From positions 1 through 64,000 of the forward strand of contig JBNKDG010000007.1 of NCBI GenBank assembly GCA_050288165.1: 64,000 nt of DNA. Reading direction: 5' to 3'. The stretch is from JAPHTQ01 sp050288165 (lineage in GTDB: Bacteria > Pseudomonadota > Gammaproteobacteria > Thiohalomonadales > Thiohalomonadaceae). The notes below the pieces were generated by a model, which did not search any database, was not told the DNA's origin, and was given only the letters and a program-made list of their open reading frames with translations. Both the position numbers and the translations under genes were made by a program. Each line of letters starts with the position of its first letter. The first letter of the stretch is position 1. Shown here one piece after another: positions 7,588 to 16,876 of this stretch.

Positions 7588-8373
7588 ATGAACCCGGCAC
7601 TCTGGATAGCAAAAACCGGCCTTGAGGCACAGCAGACCAAGATGGGCGTGGTCTCCAACAACCTGGCCAACGTCAGCACCACTGGCTTCAAACGGGATCG
7701 GGCGATCTTCGAAGACCTGATGTACCAAAGCGTGCGTCAGCCCGGTGCGCAGAGCAGTCAGGACACTGTGCTCCCTTCCGGTCTGATGCGCGGTACCGGT
7801 GTGCATACTGTGGCTACCGAAAAATTGCATACCCAGGGCAGTATCGAACAGACCGGTAATGCGCTGGACGTGGCGATCGAAGGTCGTGGTTTCTTCCAGA
7901 TCCTGCGTCCCGACGGTTCGCTCGGATACAGTCGTGATGGTTCGTTCCAGATCGATTCACAGGGACAACTGGTCACCTCCAGCGGCTTCCTGGTGCAACC
8001 GGCGATCACTATTCCTTCCGGGGCGCAGAGCGTTTCCATCGGTCAGGATGGCGTGGTTTCGGTGATGGAACCAGGCAATACCGCACCGACCCAGGTTGGC
8101 ACCATTCAGCTGGCCGACTTTATCAACCCCGCCGGTCTACAACCGCTGGGACAGAACCTGTTCCAGGAGACTGTTGCCAGCGGTGCGCCGCAACTGAGTA
8201 ACCCGGGCCTCAATGGTATCGGTACCGTGATGCAGGGCGCGCTGGAAACCTCCAACGTCAATGTGGTGGAGGAGATGGTCAACATGATCGAAACCCAGCG
8301 AGCCTACGAAATTAATTCCAAGGCGATCGCCACCAACGACCAGATGCTGCAGTACATCAATAACAACATCTGA
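7588..8373 (+). CDS. flgG: FlgG, flagellar distal rod protein
   Basis: FlgG forms the distal rod. The 261-residue product has the family opening MNPALWIAKTGLEAQQTKMG and SNNLANVSTTGFKRDRAIFE. The FlgG-specific stretch FEDLMYQSVRQPGAQSSQDT lies at about residues 47-67, and NVNVVEEMVNMIETQRAYEI at the C-terminus. Length matches the usual 260-262. An AGGAGG ribosome site precedes the start. Confidence 0.97.
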   Translation: MNPALWIAKTGLEAQQTKMGVVSNNLANVSTTGFKRDRAIFEDLMYQSVRQPGAQSSQDTVLPSGLMRGTGVHTVATEKLHTQGSIEQTGNALDVAIEGRGFFQILRPDGSLGYSRDGSFQIDSQGQLVTSSGFLVQPAITIPSGAQSVSIGQDGVVSVMEPGNTAPTQVGTIQLADFINPAGLQPLGQNLFQETVASGAPQLSNPGLNGIGTVMQGALETSNVNVVEEMVNMIETQRAYEINSKAIATNDQMLQYINNNI

Positions 8374-8397
8374 GGTTAGGCGCGCATTGCGAGGTAA

Positions 8398-9087
8398 ATG
8401 GTTATGAAAGGCGCAGAGACAATCAAACGATTCGCGGTGGCTGGAGCAGTGATGCTCCTTGCCGCCTGCGGCACGGTGCCGGAACACGATGCCGGTTTCG
8501 CTCCGGCGTTCCCGGTGGCGGCGGAAGCACCAAAGCCCACCAACGGTTCGATCTATCAGGCCGGTTTCACCCGCAATATGTTTGAGGATTCCCGTGCCCG
8601 CGGTGTCGGTGATCTGCTTACCGTGACCCTGACCGAAAAAACCAACGCGCAGAAAAAAGCGACAACCAGCACTTCGAAAAGCAGCACGATCGATCTGGGT
8701 GTGCCGACAGTTTTTGGAGCGCCAGTGTTGCATAACGGTAACAGCATCCTTAACGCGGCAAGCGCCAATGGCAATGAGTTTGCTGGCGATGGTGCCAGTG
8801 CCCAGAGCAACAGTCTGACAGGCAGTATTACCGTTTTCGTCTCTAACGTGTTGCCCAATGGCAATCTGGTGATTCGCGGCGAAAAGCGCATGACGCTAAA
8901 CACCGGCGATGAATATATTCGTCTCTCTGGCATCGTACGCCCCGAGGATATCGCCCCGGACAACTCTATCGATTCGACCAAGGTCGCCAATGCCGAGATT
9001 CTCTATAGCGGTAATGGCCCAGTCGCCGATGCCAACCGTCAGGGCTGGCTGGGTCGTTTCTTCAACAGCCCGCTGTGGCCTTTCTAG
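8398..9087 (+). CDS. flgH: FlgH, L-ring lipoprotein
   Basis: FlgH is the outer-membrane L-ring protein. The signal region ends in a lipobox VMLLAAC, predicting lipidation at Cys24. The L-ring domain then contains GSIYQAGFTRNMFEDSRARG, VGDLLTVTLTEKTNAQKKAT and, near the end, IRLSGIVRPEDIAPDNSIDS. The end GWLGRFFNSPLWPF is the usual terminal motif. ATG 8398 follows GAGGTAA; an ATG at 8404 is an alternative and would not change the lipobox. The product is 229 residues, normal for FlgH. Confidence 0.96.
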   Translation: MVMKGAETIKRFAVAGAVMLLAACGTVPEHDAGFAPAFPVAAEAPKPTNGSIYQAGFTRNMFEDSRARGVGDLLTVTLTEKTNAQKKATTSTSKSSTIDLGVPTVFGAPVLHNGNSILNAASANGNEFAGDGASAQSNSLTGSITVFVSNVLPNGNLVIRGEKRMTLNTGDEYIRLSGIVRPEDIAPDNSIDSTKVANAEILYSGNGPVADANRQGWLGRFFNSPLWPF

Positions 9088-9099
9088 GAGCAGACGGTC

Positions 9100-10200
9100 A
9101 TGAATATCAAAACAATTATCGCGATGATTCTGCTGCTGTTGAGCAGCGCGGTTCAGGCGGAGCGAATCAAGGACCTCGCCTCGGTCGCCGGGGTACGTGA
9201 AAACCAGTTGCTTGGTTATGGCTTGGTGGTCGGTCTAGATGGTAGCGGTGATCAGACCAGCCAGACGCCTTTCACCGTGCAGAGTTTGAAGAGCATGCTG
9301 AATCGTCTGGGTGTGACCATCCCATCCAACATCAATCCGCAGGTAAAGAATGTGGCGGCGGTTTCGGTGAGTGCCAATCTACCGGCGTTTTCCAAGCCGG
9401 GTCAGACCATTGATGTCACGGTTTCCTCTATTGGTAACGCTAAAAGTTTGCGTGGCGGCACCTTGTTGATGACACCGTTGAAAGGTGTCGACGGCAAGGT
9501 CTACGCACTGGCGCAGGGTAATCTTGTAGTAGGCGGTTTCGGCGCTTCGGGCAGTGACGGTTCACGTATTACCGTCAATGTGCCGAGTGTCGGTCGAATC
9601 CCCAACGGTGCCACCGTTGAGCTTGGTGTCGAGAGCGGCTTCGCCCAGGGCAACACCCTGACTCTGAATCTGCATACTGCCGATTTCACTACGGCCTACC
9701 GTCTGGCCGAGTCGATCAATACCAGTATCGGTCCCGGTACGGCCCAGGCGATGGATGCCTCCTCAGTCAAAGTGAACGCACCGCTCGATCCGGCGCAGCG
9801 CGTCTCCTACGTTGCGATGCTGGAAAACCTCAGTCTGACGCCTGGCGAAGCGGCGGCGAAGATCGTGGTCAACTCGCGTACCGGTACAGTGGTGATCGGT
9901 AAGAACGTCAAGGTGATGCCCGCCGCAGTTACACACGGCAGCATGACGGTCACGATCACAGAGAACGCCCAGGTGAGTCAGCCAGGACCATTGTCCGGTG
10001 GGACAACGGCAGTGGTGCCGCGCTCCAACATCAATGTGGAAGAAGAGAAGAAACATATGTTCGTCTTCAATCCTGGTGTGGATCTGGATGAGATCGTGCG
10101 TGCGGTCAATCAGGTGGGCGCCGCCCCCGGTGACCTGATGGCGATCCTCGAGGCACTGAAACAGGCCGGTGCACTGCGCGCCGAGCTGATCGTGATCTAG
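9100..10200 (+). CDS. flgI: FlgI, P-ring protein
   Basis: FlgI forms the periplasmic P ring and is matured with help from FlgA. The protein starts with a signal peptide (MNIKTIIAMILLLLSSAVQA). It continues with ERIKDLASVAGVRENQLLGY and GLVVGLDGSGDQTSQTPFT, both highly conserved. The C-terminal part has ARVDH-equivalent ring regions, then GAAPGDLMAILEALKQAGAL. The 366-residue length is normal. It follows flgH after 12 bp. Confidence 0.97.
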   Translation: MNIKTIIAMILLLLSSAVQAERIKDLASVAGVRENQLLGYGLVVGLDGSGDQTSQTPFTVQSLKSMLNRLGVTIPSNINPQVKNVAAVSVSANLPAFSKPGQTIDVTVSSIGNAKSLRGGTLLMTPLKGVDGKVYALAQGNLVVGGFGASGSDGSRITVNVPSVGRIPNGATVELGVESGFAQGNTLTLNLHTADFTTAYRLAESINTSIGPGTAQAMDASSVKVNAPLDPAQRVSYVAMLENLSLTPGEAAAKIVVNSRTGTVVIGKNVKVMPAAVTHGSMTVTITENAQVSQPGPLSGGTTAVVPRSNINVEEEKKHMFVFNPGVDLDEIVRAVNQVGAAPGDLMAILEALKQAGALRAELIVI

Positions 10201-10208
10201 GCAGGACA

Positions 10209-11168
10209 ATGGTTAGCAACGGCGTCGCACACGGCAGCAATTACGTCGACTTCAATGAGTTGACCGCGTTGCGTCGTGAGGCGGGCAAGGATCCGTCACA
10301 GGCGCTGGAAAAGGTTGCCAGGCAGTTTGAAGCGCTGTTCATGCAGATGATGCTGAAGAGCATGCGCGATGCGGGTGCCGAAGAGGGCGGTCTGTTCGAC
10401 AACGATCAGACCCGTCTCTATCAGGATATGTACGACAAGCAGATCAGCCTCAGCCTGAGTGAAGGTGGTAACGGCATAGGACTGGCCAAACTGCTGGTGC
10501 AGCAGATGCAAAAAAGCATGCCACAGCAGAGTGGTGAGACAGAGCAAAAGGACGATGTTTCGCTACTGGATAAAACCGTACCTGCGCGCAGTCACTACAG
10601 CTTCAGTCATGCGCAGTCCACAGTGAATGCGAACGCAGGTGGAGTGCAGGCCGAACCGCGCTTCGATTCGCCTGAGTCCTTTATTGACACGCTACTGCCT
10701 CATGCCAAAAAGGCGGGTGAGGAACTTGGTATTGATCCCCGTGCGATCCTGGCTCAGGCGGCACTGGAAACCGGTTGGGGTAAATCGGTGATTCGTCATG
10801 CTAATGGCCGCAGCAGTTACAACCTGTTCAATATCAAGGCCGATTCACGTTGGTCGGGAGAGCAGGTTGGTAAACCAACGCTGGAGTATCGCAACGGCAT
10901 CACCGTGCGTGAGCAGGCCAGCTTTCGCTCCTACGGTTCGCTGGAAGAGTGCTTCGCAGATTACACCGCGTTTCTGAAAAACAGCGGTCGCTACCGCGAG
11001 GCGCTGGCGACCGAGAGTGGCGGCGAATTCGCCGAGCAGTTGCAGAAGGCAGGCTACGCCACCGACCCGGCCTATGCGGGCAAGATAAAACGTATTCTGG
11101 ACAGTGACTTACTGGTTCAGGCGGGAGCAGGGCTAAACCTTCCCGCCGACGGGACGCTAACCTCCTGA
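10209..11168 (+). CDS. flgJ: FlgJ, rod cap with peptidoglycan-hydrolysing domain
   Basis: FlgJ caps the growing rod and cuts peptidoglycan so the rod can cross the periplasm. The N-terminal rod-binding domain (about residues 25-105) contains ALEKVARQFEALFMQMMLKS. The C-terminal glucosaminidase domain (about 155-305) includes ILAQAALETGWGKSVI, whose Glu is the expected catalytic acid, and the NLFNIKADSRWSG segment. This two-domain form (319 residues) is usual in gammaproteobacteria, while many other groups have only the first half. It starts 8 bp after the flgI stop. Confidence 0.96.
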   Translation: MVSNGVAHGSNYVDFNELTALRREAGKDPSQALEKVARQFEALFMQMMLKSMRDAGAEEGGLFDNDQTRLYQDMYDKQISLSLSEGGNGIGLAKLLVQQMQKSMPQQSGETEQKDDVSLLDKTVPARSHYSFSHAQSTVNANAGGVQAEPRFDSPESFIDTLLPHAKKAGEELGIDPRAILAQAALETGWGKSVIRHANGRSSYNLFNIKADSRWSGEQVGKPTLEYRNGITVREQASFRSYGSLEECFADYTAFLKNSGRYREALATESGGEFAEQLQKAGYATDPAYAGKIKRILDSDLLVQAGAGLNLPADGTLTS

Positions 11169-11206
11169 GGAGTGGCGTTCGCATGAGAGATAGCGAGGCT
11201 TAAGAC

Positions 11207-13213
11207 ATGGCTGACATTTTTGGAATCGGAACATCGGGATTGCTGTCGTTCCAGCGGGCGATGACCACTATCGGCCATAATATTGCCAACGCCAATACCC
11301 AGGGCTACAGCCGTCAGCGCACCCAGCTCGATACCCTCAACCCGCAAGGCTTCGGTTATGGTTTCGTCGGTGCCGGGGTGAAGGTTTCCACTATCCAACG
11401 GATTTACGATCAATTCATTGTTGATCAGGTTCGGGTGCAGACCAGCGTTAGCTCTTCCCTTAGCAGCTATTACGATCTGGCCAGCCGTGTCGATAATCTG
11501 CTGGCCGACAGCGATGCGGGTATTTCTCCGACGCTGCAGGAATTCTTCAATGCCGTGCAGGCCGTCGCTGATTCTCCCGGTTCAACGCCGGCACGTCAGG
11601 TACTACTGACCTCAGCCGAGTCGTTGACCGAGCGAATGAAATACATGTACGACAGCATTAACGCCCTGAACCGGGCGATGAGTACCGATGTCACTAATTC
11701 CATTGATGAGGTCAACGGCCTGGCGAGTTCCATCGCTTCCATCAACCAACAGATAGTGCTGGAAACACAGAGCTTCGGTCAGCCACCCAATGATCTCCTC
11801 GACCAGCGGGATGAAATGCTTCGTCAGCTGGCAGAGCGGGTAAGTGTCAACACTACCATCCAGGAAGATGGCGCGATGAACGTTTTCGTCGGTAAGGGTC
11901 AGGCACTGGTGATCGGCGGCACTTCCAACAAATTCGTTGTCGCCAACGATATCTACGACCCGCAGGAGATCGCCATTCAGTTGACCTCTGGTAACAGCAC
12001 CACCGGTGCCGACGTCACCAAACTGATCACCGGTGGCACCTTGGGTGGGTTGTTCCAACTCAAGGACGAAATCCTCGACCCGGCACTCAATCAGTTGGGA
12101 CGTGTGGCAGTGGGTCTGGCGGCCACCTTCAATGCGCAACATACCCAGGGTTTGACCCTGAATGATGTGCTTGGTGGTAACTTTTTCACCGATTTCATGG
12201 CCACCGACAATGTGACGGTGCTCTACAATGCGGGCAACTCCGTCGGCGGTTCATCGACTACTGCGGTGACTTCGACGATTACCGATGTTGGTTTGTTGAA
12301 GGCCAAGGATTATGAATTGCGTTATCTCGGCGGGAATAACTTCGATCTCTACAGCCTGCCGGATAATACGCTGGTCGACAGTTTTAGCGCACCGCTTGGT
12401 ACCACCTACACGACTACTGATGGTTTCTCCGTCACCATCAATAATGCACTGACCGCAGGCGATACCTTTGAGATTCGTCCGACCCGTAGCGCATCCAATG
12501 ATATCGGCGTGTTGGTTAATGATGTTTCTGATATCGCCGCTGCCGGTGCAGTACGTGCCTTTGATAGCGGGGCCAATCGTGGAGATGCGATCATTACTCA
12601 GGGTGAGCGGATCACCAATGTTGCCGATCCAAACTATGTTACCGACGCGGTGTTCAATACGGTTGGTTCGTATACCGTCGTCTTTTCCGCCAGTGTCCCT
12701 GCCAACGAACCTAACGTCGATCAATATGAAATCTACGATTCAATAGGTGCGCTGGTTTCCGGTCCGACGGCTTATGTGCCCGGCGTTGACACCACCATCG
12801 GTTTTAGCGGTATGCAGTTCACTATCAGTCGTACACCGCTTAGTGGCGATAGTTTCACCATGGAGCGTAATACTGGCGCGGTCAGTGATAATCGTAACGC
12901 ACTGGAACTGGCGGCACTACAGACCAAACAAACCCTGATCGACAACGGTTCTGGTGCGACAACCGATTTTCAGAGTGCATACGGGCAACTGGTTTCCATG
13001 GTCGGTACTCGTACTCATCAGGCCGATGTGGCGGGCACCGCACAGAAGAGCATGTTGGAGCAAGCGACAGCTCGTCGTGAAAGCGTTTCCGGCGTGAACC
13101 TTGATGAAGAGGCGGCCGATCTGATGCGGTATCAGCAGGCCTATCAGGCGACCGCGCAGGTGCTTTCGACTGCACGTTCGCTGTTTAACTCATTACTTGA
13201 TGCGTTGGGGTAA
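11207..13213 (+). CDS. flgK: FlgK, first hook-filament junction protein (HAP1)
   Basis: FlgK joins hook to filament. At 668 residues it is longer than the ~550 of enteric FlgK, owing to an extended middle (about residues 330-580, acidic and Thr/Ser/Gly rich). That middle region contains two passages of similar layout ending in FEIRPTRSASNDI and FTMERNTGAVSDNRN. The N-terminus ADIFGIGTSGLLSFQRAMTT plus NIANANTQGYSRQRTQLDTL, and the C-terminus SGVNLDEEAADLMRYQQAYQ, are diagnostic. flgL follows closely. Confidence 0.96.
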   Translation: MADIFGIGTSGLLSFQRAMTTIGHNIANANTQGYSRQRTQLDTLNPQGFGYGFVGAGVKVSTIQRIYDQFIVDQVRVQTSVSSSLSSYYDLASRVDNLLADSDAGISPTLQEFFNAVQAVADSPGSTPARQVLLTSAESLTERMKYMYDSINALNRAMSTDVTNSIDEVNGLASSIASINQQIVLETQSFGQPPNDLLDQRDEMLRQLAERVSVNTTIQEDGAMNVFVGKGQALVIGGTSNKFVVANDIYDPQEIAIQLTSGNSTTGADVTKLITGGTLGGLFQLKDEILDPALNQLGRVAVGLAATFNAQHTQGLTLNDVLGGNFFTDFMATDNVTVLYNAGNSVGGSSTTAVTSTITDVGLLKAKDYELRYLGGNNFDLYSLPDNTLVDSFSAPLGTTYTTTDGFSVTINNALTAGDTFEIRPTRSASNDIGVLVNDVSDIAAAGAVRAFDSGANRGDAIITQGERITNVADPNYVTDAVFNTVGSYTVVFSASVPANEPNVDQYEIYDSIGALVSGPTAYVPGVDTTIGFSGMQFTISRTPLSGDSFTMERNTGAVSDNRNALELAALQTKQTLIDNGSGATTDFQSAYGQLVSMVGTRTHQADVAGTAQKSMLEQATARRESVSGVNLDEEAADLMRYQQAYQATAQVLSTARSLFNSLLDALG

Positions 13214-13217
13214 GGCT

Positions 13218-14432
13218 ATGCGTATCTCCACAAACCAGATGCAACTGAGTGCGGTCAATTCGATTCTTGATCAGCAATCCAAACTCAGTCATACCCAGAT
13301 GCAGGTGGCAACAGGCAAACGTATCATCAATCCATCCGATGACCCGGTAGCCAGCGCGGCGATCCTCAGCCTGCAACAGTCGCGCAGCCAGACCGAGCGC
13401 TATCTGGTCAATGCCGATGCGGCAAAGGCACGCCTGAGTATCGAAGAGGGAACTCTGAGTGGTGTTACCGATCAGCTGCAGCGGGTACGTGAGCTGGCGG
13501 TATACGGCAATAACAGCCACATCAGCAATAGCGATCGTGAATCGCTGGCCAAAGAACTGCGCCAGATCCTTGATGAAGTGATGGGTCTGGCCAATAGTAC
13601 CGATAACAACGGTCAGTATCTGTTTTCCGGTAACCAGGGCCAGACCATGCCCTTCAGCCAGACCGCGACCGGTTTTCAGTATGACGGCGATGGTGGGCAA
13701 CGCCTGTTACAGATTGGTCCCAGCCGACGTGTTGCTGATGCCGACCCGGGTAACGAAGTCTTTATGAATGTGCTTAACGGTAACGGTGTTTTCCGTACCA
13801 CTGAGGGGGTGCATACCGGTACCGGAGTGATTGATGCCGGTTCGGTGGTGGATAAATCCCTCTATACCGGACACAACTACACCATCAACTTTGCCGACAA
13901 TAACGGCGATACTGTTGCGGATGAATATACCGTGGTGGATAACATCAGTGGTGCCACCGTGCTTGGGCCTGCAGTATATAGCGAAGGCGCCGCGATCACA
14001 TTCGACGGCATGCAGGTATCGGTTCGTGGTGTACCCAACGATGCCGATACTTTTACGGTGACGCCGAGTACCGAGCAGGATATCTTCAGCACCATCAATG
14101 ATCTGATCGCAGCCTTCGAAACGCCGGTTACCGACGATAATGCCCAGGCAAAGCTGGGCAATGCCGTTAATCGCACACTTGTCGATCTGGATCAGGCCCT
14201 GGCGAATGTGTTGAACATCCGTGCCGATGTAGGGGCACGACTTAATGCGGTGGATGATCAGAACAACAACAGTGAGAACTTCCTGCTGCAGGTGGATGAG
14301 AGTATTTCCACACTTAACGACCTCGACTATGCCGAGGCGATCAGTCGTCTCAATCTCCAGTTGGTTGGTCTAGAGGCATCACAGAAAGCCTTCACCAGGG
14401 TGCAGAATCTATCGCTGTTCAATTATCTCTAG
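13218..14432 (+). CDS. flgL: FlgL, second hook-filament junction protein (HAP3)
   Basis: FlgL sits between FlgK and the filament. The ATG at 13218 (MRISTNQMQLSAVNSILDQQ) follows GGGGTAAGGCT, 4 bp after the flgK stop; an in-frame TTG at 13197 inside flgK is less likely. The 404-residue product has the flagellin-like N-terminus (ATGKRIINPSDDPVASAAIL), a middle insertion and a C-terminus LNDLDYAEAISRLNLQLVGL. It is the last gene of the flgB operon. A dispersed repeat begins 20 bp after its stop. Confidence 0.95.
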   Translation: MRISTNQMQLSAVNSILDQQSKLSHTQMQVATGKRIINPSDDPVASAAILSLQQSRSQTERYLVNADAAKARLSIEEGTLSGVTDQLQRVRELAVYGNNSHISNSDRESLAKELRQILDEVMGLANSTDNNGQYLFSGNQGQTMPFSQTATGFQYDGDGGQRLLQIGPSRRVADADPGNEVFMNVLNGNGVFRTTEGVHTGTGVIDAGSVVDKSLYTGHNYTINFADNNGDTVADEYTVVDNISGATVLGPAVYSEGAAITFDGMQVSVRGVPNDADTFTVTPSTEQDIFSTINDLIAAFETPVTDDNAQAKLGNAVNRTLVDLDQALANVLNIRADVGARLNAVDDQNNNSENFLLQVDESISTLNDLDYAEAISRLNLQLVGLEASQKAFTRVQNLSLFNYL

Positions 14433-14452
14433 TCACCAAAAGAGGTCTCCAC

Positions 14453-14590
14453 ATGGTCTTTGTCCCCTGGTCTGGCGGTGCAAAGCTTGCTTCGGTGCTC
14501 ATTTACTACCAGTAAGCTCCAGTCCTCGCAGGCTTTGCGTGTCCAAGGGCATTACGGGGCCTTGTCTCAGGGCACGAATCCTAATTTTGT
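14453..14590 (+). repeat. Dispersed repeat, copy A (after flgL)
   Basis: This stretch aligns with 37024-37140 after bioA. Shared blocks include ATGGTCTT, GGTGCTCATTTACTACC, TCCTCGCAGGCT, GCGC/GCGT and CCTTGTCTC, and the 20 bases GGGCACGAATCCTAATTTTG at the end. Copy A carries about 20 extra bases before CCTTGTCTC. It lies just after a stop codon in the same orientation as the gene, like copy B. The rest of the 14433-14854 gap holds the fliC promoter and leader and no gene. Confidence 0.8.
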
Positions 14591-14730
14591 GACCACGTCT
14601 ATATATCCCTTCATCCATGAAGTGGTCTTTCGGAACACTTCTTTCCTACCATGCGCCTACTCCGCGCGACGGTATGTAACGCATTGAATCATAATAAGTA
14701 AACCGGGGTGGGGTTTTTTCCTGAAAGGGG

Positions 14731-14757
14731 TAAAGTTTTCCCATGGAAGGCCGATAT
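14731..14757 (+). promoter_or_regulatory. Sigma-28 promoter of fliC
   Basis: TAAAGTTT, 11 bases, then GCCGATAT: a perfect -35 box and a 7/8 -10 box for the flagellar sigma factor FliA. It lies 97 bp before the flagellin start. The leader between them may carry post-transcriptional control, but no specific element was recognised. Confidence 0.95.
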
Positions 14758-14854
14758 CTATGACCGGAGGCGGTGAATATCCCTGCGGATATATCCGCCA
14801 TAGTCAAAACCATTTCCCGCCGTGCCGCGTGTGCGCCGGGAGAGGAGAAGAAAG

Positions 14855-16228
14855 ATGGCCCAGATTATTAACACAAACATTCTGTCGCTGACCGCGCAGC
14901 GCAACCTGAACAGGAACCAGACCAGCATGTCTGTTTCCATGCAGCGTCTGTCTTCCGGTCTGCGCATCAACAGCGCCCGGGACGACGCGGCCGGTCTGGC
15001 GATTTCCGAGCGATTCACTACCCAGATCCGTGGTCTGAACCAGGCTATTCGTAACGCCAACGACGGTGTTTCTTTTGCCCAGACCGCTGAAGGTGCGCTG
15101 AGCACCGTTGGTGATTCCCTGCAGCGTATCCGTGAACTGGCCGTACAGTCTATCAACGACACCAACTCATCCTCAGACCGTCAGGCGCTGAACAACGAGG
15201 TGAGCCAGCTGATCTCCGAGATCAACCGGGTTTCCAGTTCCACCCAGTTCAACGGTCAGAACATTCTTGATGGCACACTGAGCACTCTGACCTTCCAGGT
15301 CGGTGCCAACCAGAACCAGACTATTAGTGTTACAGGCGTGGATGCTCGTGGTTCACAGTTGGGCGCACGTGTTTCTACCAGTGGCTCCATCAGTCAGACC
15401 AACCTGGCAGCCGCCATTGCCGCCAACAACATCGTTGTCAACGGTAACACTGTGAGCTTGACCGGTGATACCACCATTGATGATGTCATTGCATCCATCA
15501 ATGCGGTGAGCTCCAATTCAGGTGTTCAGGCGCTGAAAGCGACCAGTGTATCGACTGCCGCAGCAGGTCTGTTAGCCGCAGCCGACGGTACCGCAACCAT
15601 CAACGGTGTACAGGTAACACTTACTGCCGGTGCTACCGCTGGTTCTGGTGCACTGAACATTGCCGCTATCAATGCACTGACCAACCAGACCGGTGTAACC
15701 GCTTCTGCAGGTACTGGTGAAGGGGTTGTGCTGACCAACACCAGTGGTGCAGACATCGTCCTTGGTGCTGGAACCACCACTCTTGGAGCTGCAGCCGAGA
15801 CCTACCATGCCGGTATCATTCTTGCCGGTGCGGTGGCTGATGGTGCCTTTACCGCCACAGGTACCTTTGCCGTTGAAACCGGTAGTACCGCATTGGGTGC
15901 TTCCCAGGCAGACCAGACCGTCACCAATACCGATGTATTGACCGGTTCAAGTGCCAACACTGCTCTGCTGACACTCGACTTCGCGCTGCAACAAGTGAGC
16001 GGCCTGCGTTCCGAGCTGGGTGCTGTACAGACCCGTTTCGAGTCCACCATCTCCAACCTCGAAGTTACTGCGGAAAACATGACCTCAGCCCGGTCACGTA
16101 TCCGTGACACCGACTTCGCCAAGGAGACGGCTGACCTGACCCGTGTGCAGATCCTGCAACAGGCCGGTATCGCGATGTTGGCCCAGGCCAACGCCCAGCC
16201 GCAGAGCGTCCTTGCACTGCTGCAGTAA
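14855..16228 (+). CDS. fliC: Flagellin FliC
   Basis: The filament subunit, exported by the flagellar secretion system. The start MAQIINTNILSLTAQRNLNR at 14855 follows GAGAGGAGAAG. N-terminal D0/D1 (about residues 1-175) includes RLSSGLRINSARDDAAGLAI and the LQRIRELAVQ segment corresponding to the TLR5-recognised region of enteric flagellins. The variable D2 region (about 180-370) is very rich in Ala, Thr, Gly and Val. The C-terminal domain contains NMTSARSRIRDTDFAKETAD and ends SVLALLQ. The product is 457 residues. It is the only flagellin gene in the window. Confidence 0.97.
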   Translation: MAQIINTNILSLTAQRNLNRNQTSMSVSMQRLSSGLRINSARDDAAGLAISERFTTQIRGLNQAIRNANDGVSFAQTAEGALSTVGDSLQRIRELAVQSINDTNSSSDRQALNNEVSQLISEINRVSSSTQFNGQNILDGTLSTLTFQVGANQNQTISVTGVDARGSQLGARVSTSGSISQTNLAAAIAANNIVVNGNTVSLTGDTTIDDVIASINAVSSNSGVQALKATSVSTAAAGLLAAADGTATINGVQVTLTAGATAGSGALNIAAINALTNQTGVTASAGTGEGVVLTNTSGADIVLGAGTTTLGAAAETYHAGIILAGAVADGAFTATGTFAVETGSTALGASQADQTVTNTDVLTGSSANTALLTLDFALQQVSGLRSELGAVQTRFESTISNLEVTAENMTSARSRIRDTDFAKETADLTRVQILQQAGIAMLAQANAQPQSVLALLQ

Positions 16229-16248
16229 CCGTGGCACTAGCCAGAAAT

Positions 16249-16271
16249 CCTGGGGCGTTAAGCGCCCCAGG
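16249..16271 (+). terminator. Hairpin after fliC
   Basis: CCTGGGGCG and CGCCCCAGG form a perfect 9-bp stem around TTAAG, 21 bp after the fliC stop. Only a short T stretch follows, so it may be a leaky terminator or an mRNA 3' stabiliser that lets some transcription pass into flaG. Confidence 0.6.
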
Positions 16272-16301
16272 GTTTAACGGTTAGATGATTAGGTGATGAC
16301 A

Positions 16302-16727
16302 ATGGAAACGGAACTGAATAACACCGTTGTACTAGGGGCCAGGCGCTCGCCGTCTGCAGTCCCTGCTCACCAATCAGAACCTGCCACGGGTGCGGCTGTT
16401 GCCACAGCCGCTGTCGTAACAAGCAAGTCAGACAGCGGTAGCGGCAAGGCTCCTGACGCAGCCAGCGGGAACGGAAGCGCAGGCGGAGCATCCGCTTCGA
16501 ACCTGGAGCAGGCGCTGCAGGACCTCAGTGGTTATGTACAGAACGTTCAGCGTAACCTGCAGTTCGATGTCGACGACACCAGCGGTCATACCGTGATTCG
16601 TGTGGTCGACTCAGAAACTGAAGAGGTCATTCGCCAGATACCCTCTGAAGAAGTGCTGGCCCTGGCCAGACATCTGAAGAGTATGGGCGAAGGAGAGCAA
16701 GGGCTGTTTCTGAAAGAGAAGGCCTGA
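16302..16727 (+). CDS. flaG: FlaG family protein
   Basis: FlaG proteins are small products found between flagellin and fliD and are linked to filament length; their exact action is unsettled. The first ~65 residues are low-complexity (Ala, Ser, Gly, Thr). The conserved FlaG domain follows (about residues 70-138): NLEQALQDLSGYVQNVQRNL, LQFDVDDTSGHTVIRVVDSE and EEVIRQIPSEEVLALA. ATG 16302 is favoured because AGGTGA lies five bases before it; ATG 16296 is possible. Confidence 0.92.
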   Translation: METELNNTVVLGARRSPSAVPAHQSEPATGAAVATAAVVTSKSDSGSGKAPDAASGNGSAGGASASNLEQALQDLSGYVQNVQRNLQFDVDDTSGHTVIRVVDSETEEVIRQIPSEEVLALARHLKSMGEGEQGLFLKEKA

Positions 16728-16782
16728 TATCTGGCACCAGTCTTGCTACTTCAAGCTGTGTAGCAGGACTGGTGTCAATATC
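16726..16782 (+). promoter_or_regulatory. Sigma-54 promoter of fliD inside a long inverted repeat
   Basis: TGGCACCAGTCTTGCT (16732-16747) matches the sigma-54 consensus, GG and GC 10 bases apart. The same bases are the left arm of a long imperfect inverted repeat: GGCACCAGTCTTGCTAC pairs with GTAGCAGGACTGGTGTC, extended by GATAT/ATATC. The stretch overlaps the flaG stop codon. It can therefore be a promoter in DNA and a 3'-end hairpin in flaG mRNA. Confidence 0.8.
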
Positions 16783-16876
16783 CTGACCCGGACACGGTTG
16801 GTTTTGGTTGTCATGTCGTGGAAGGCGGCAGGGTATTGGCTACTCTGAAGTAATCACAACGGTTTCGAGGTTGGAT

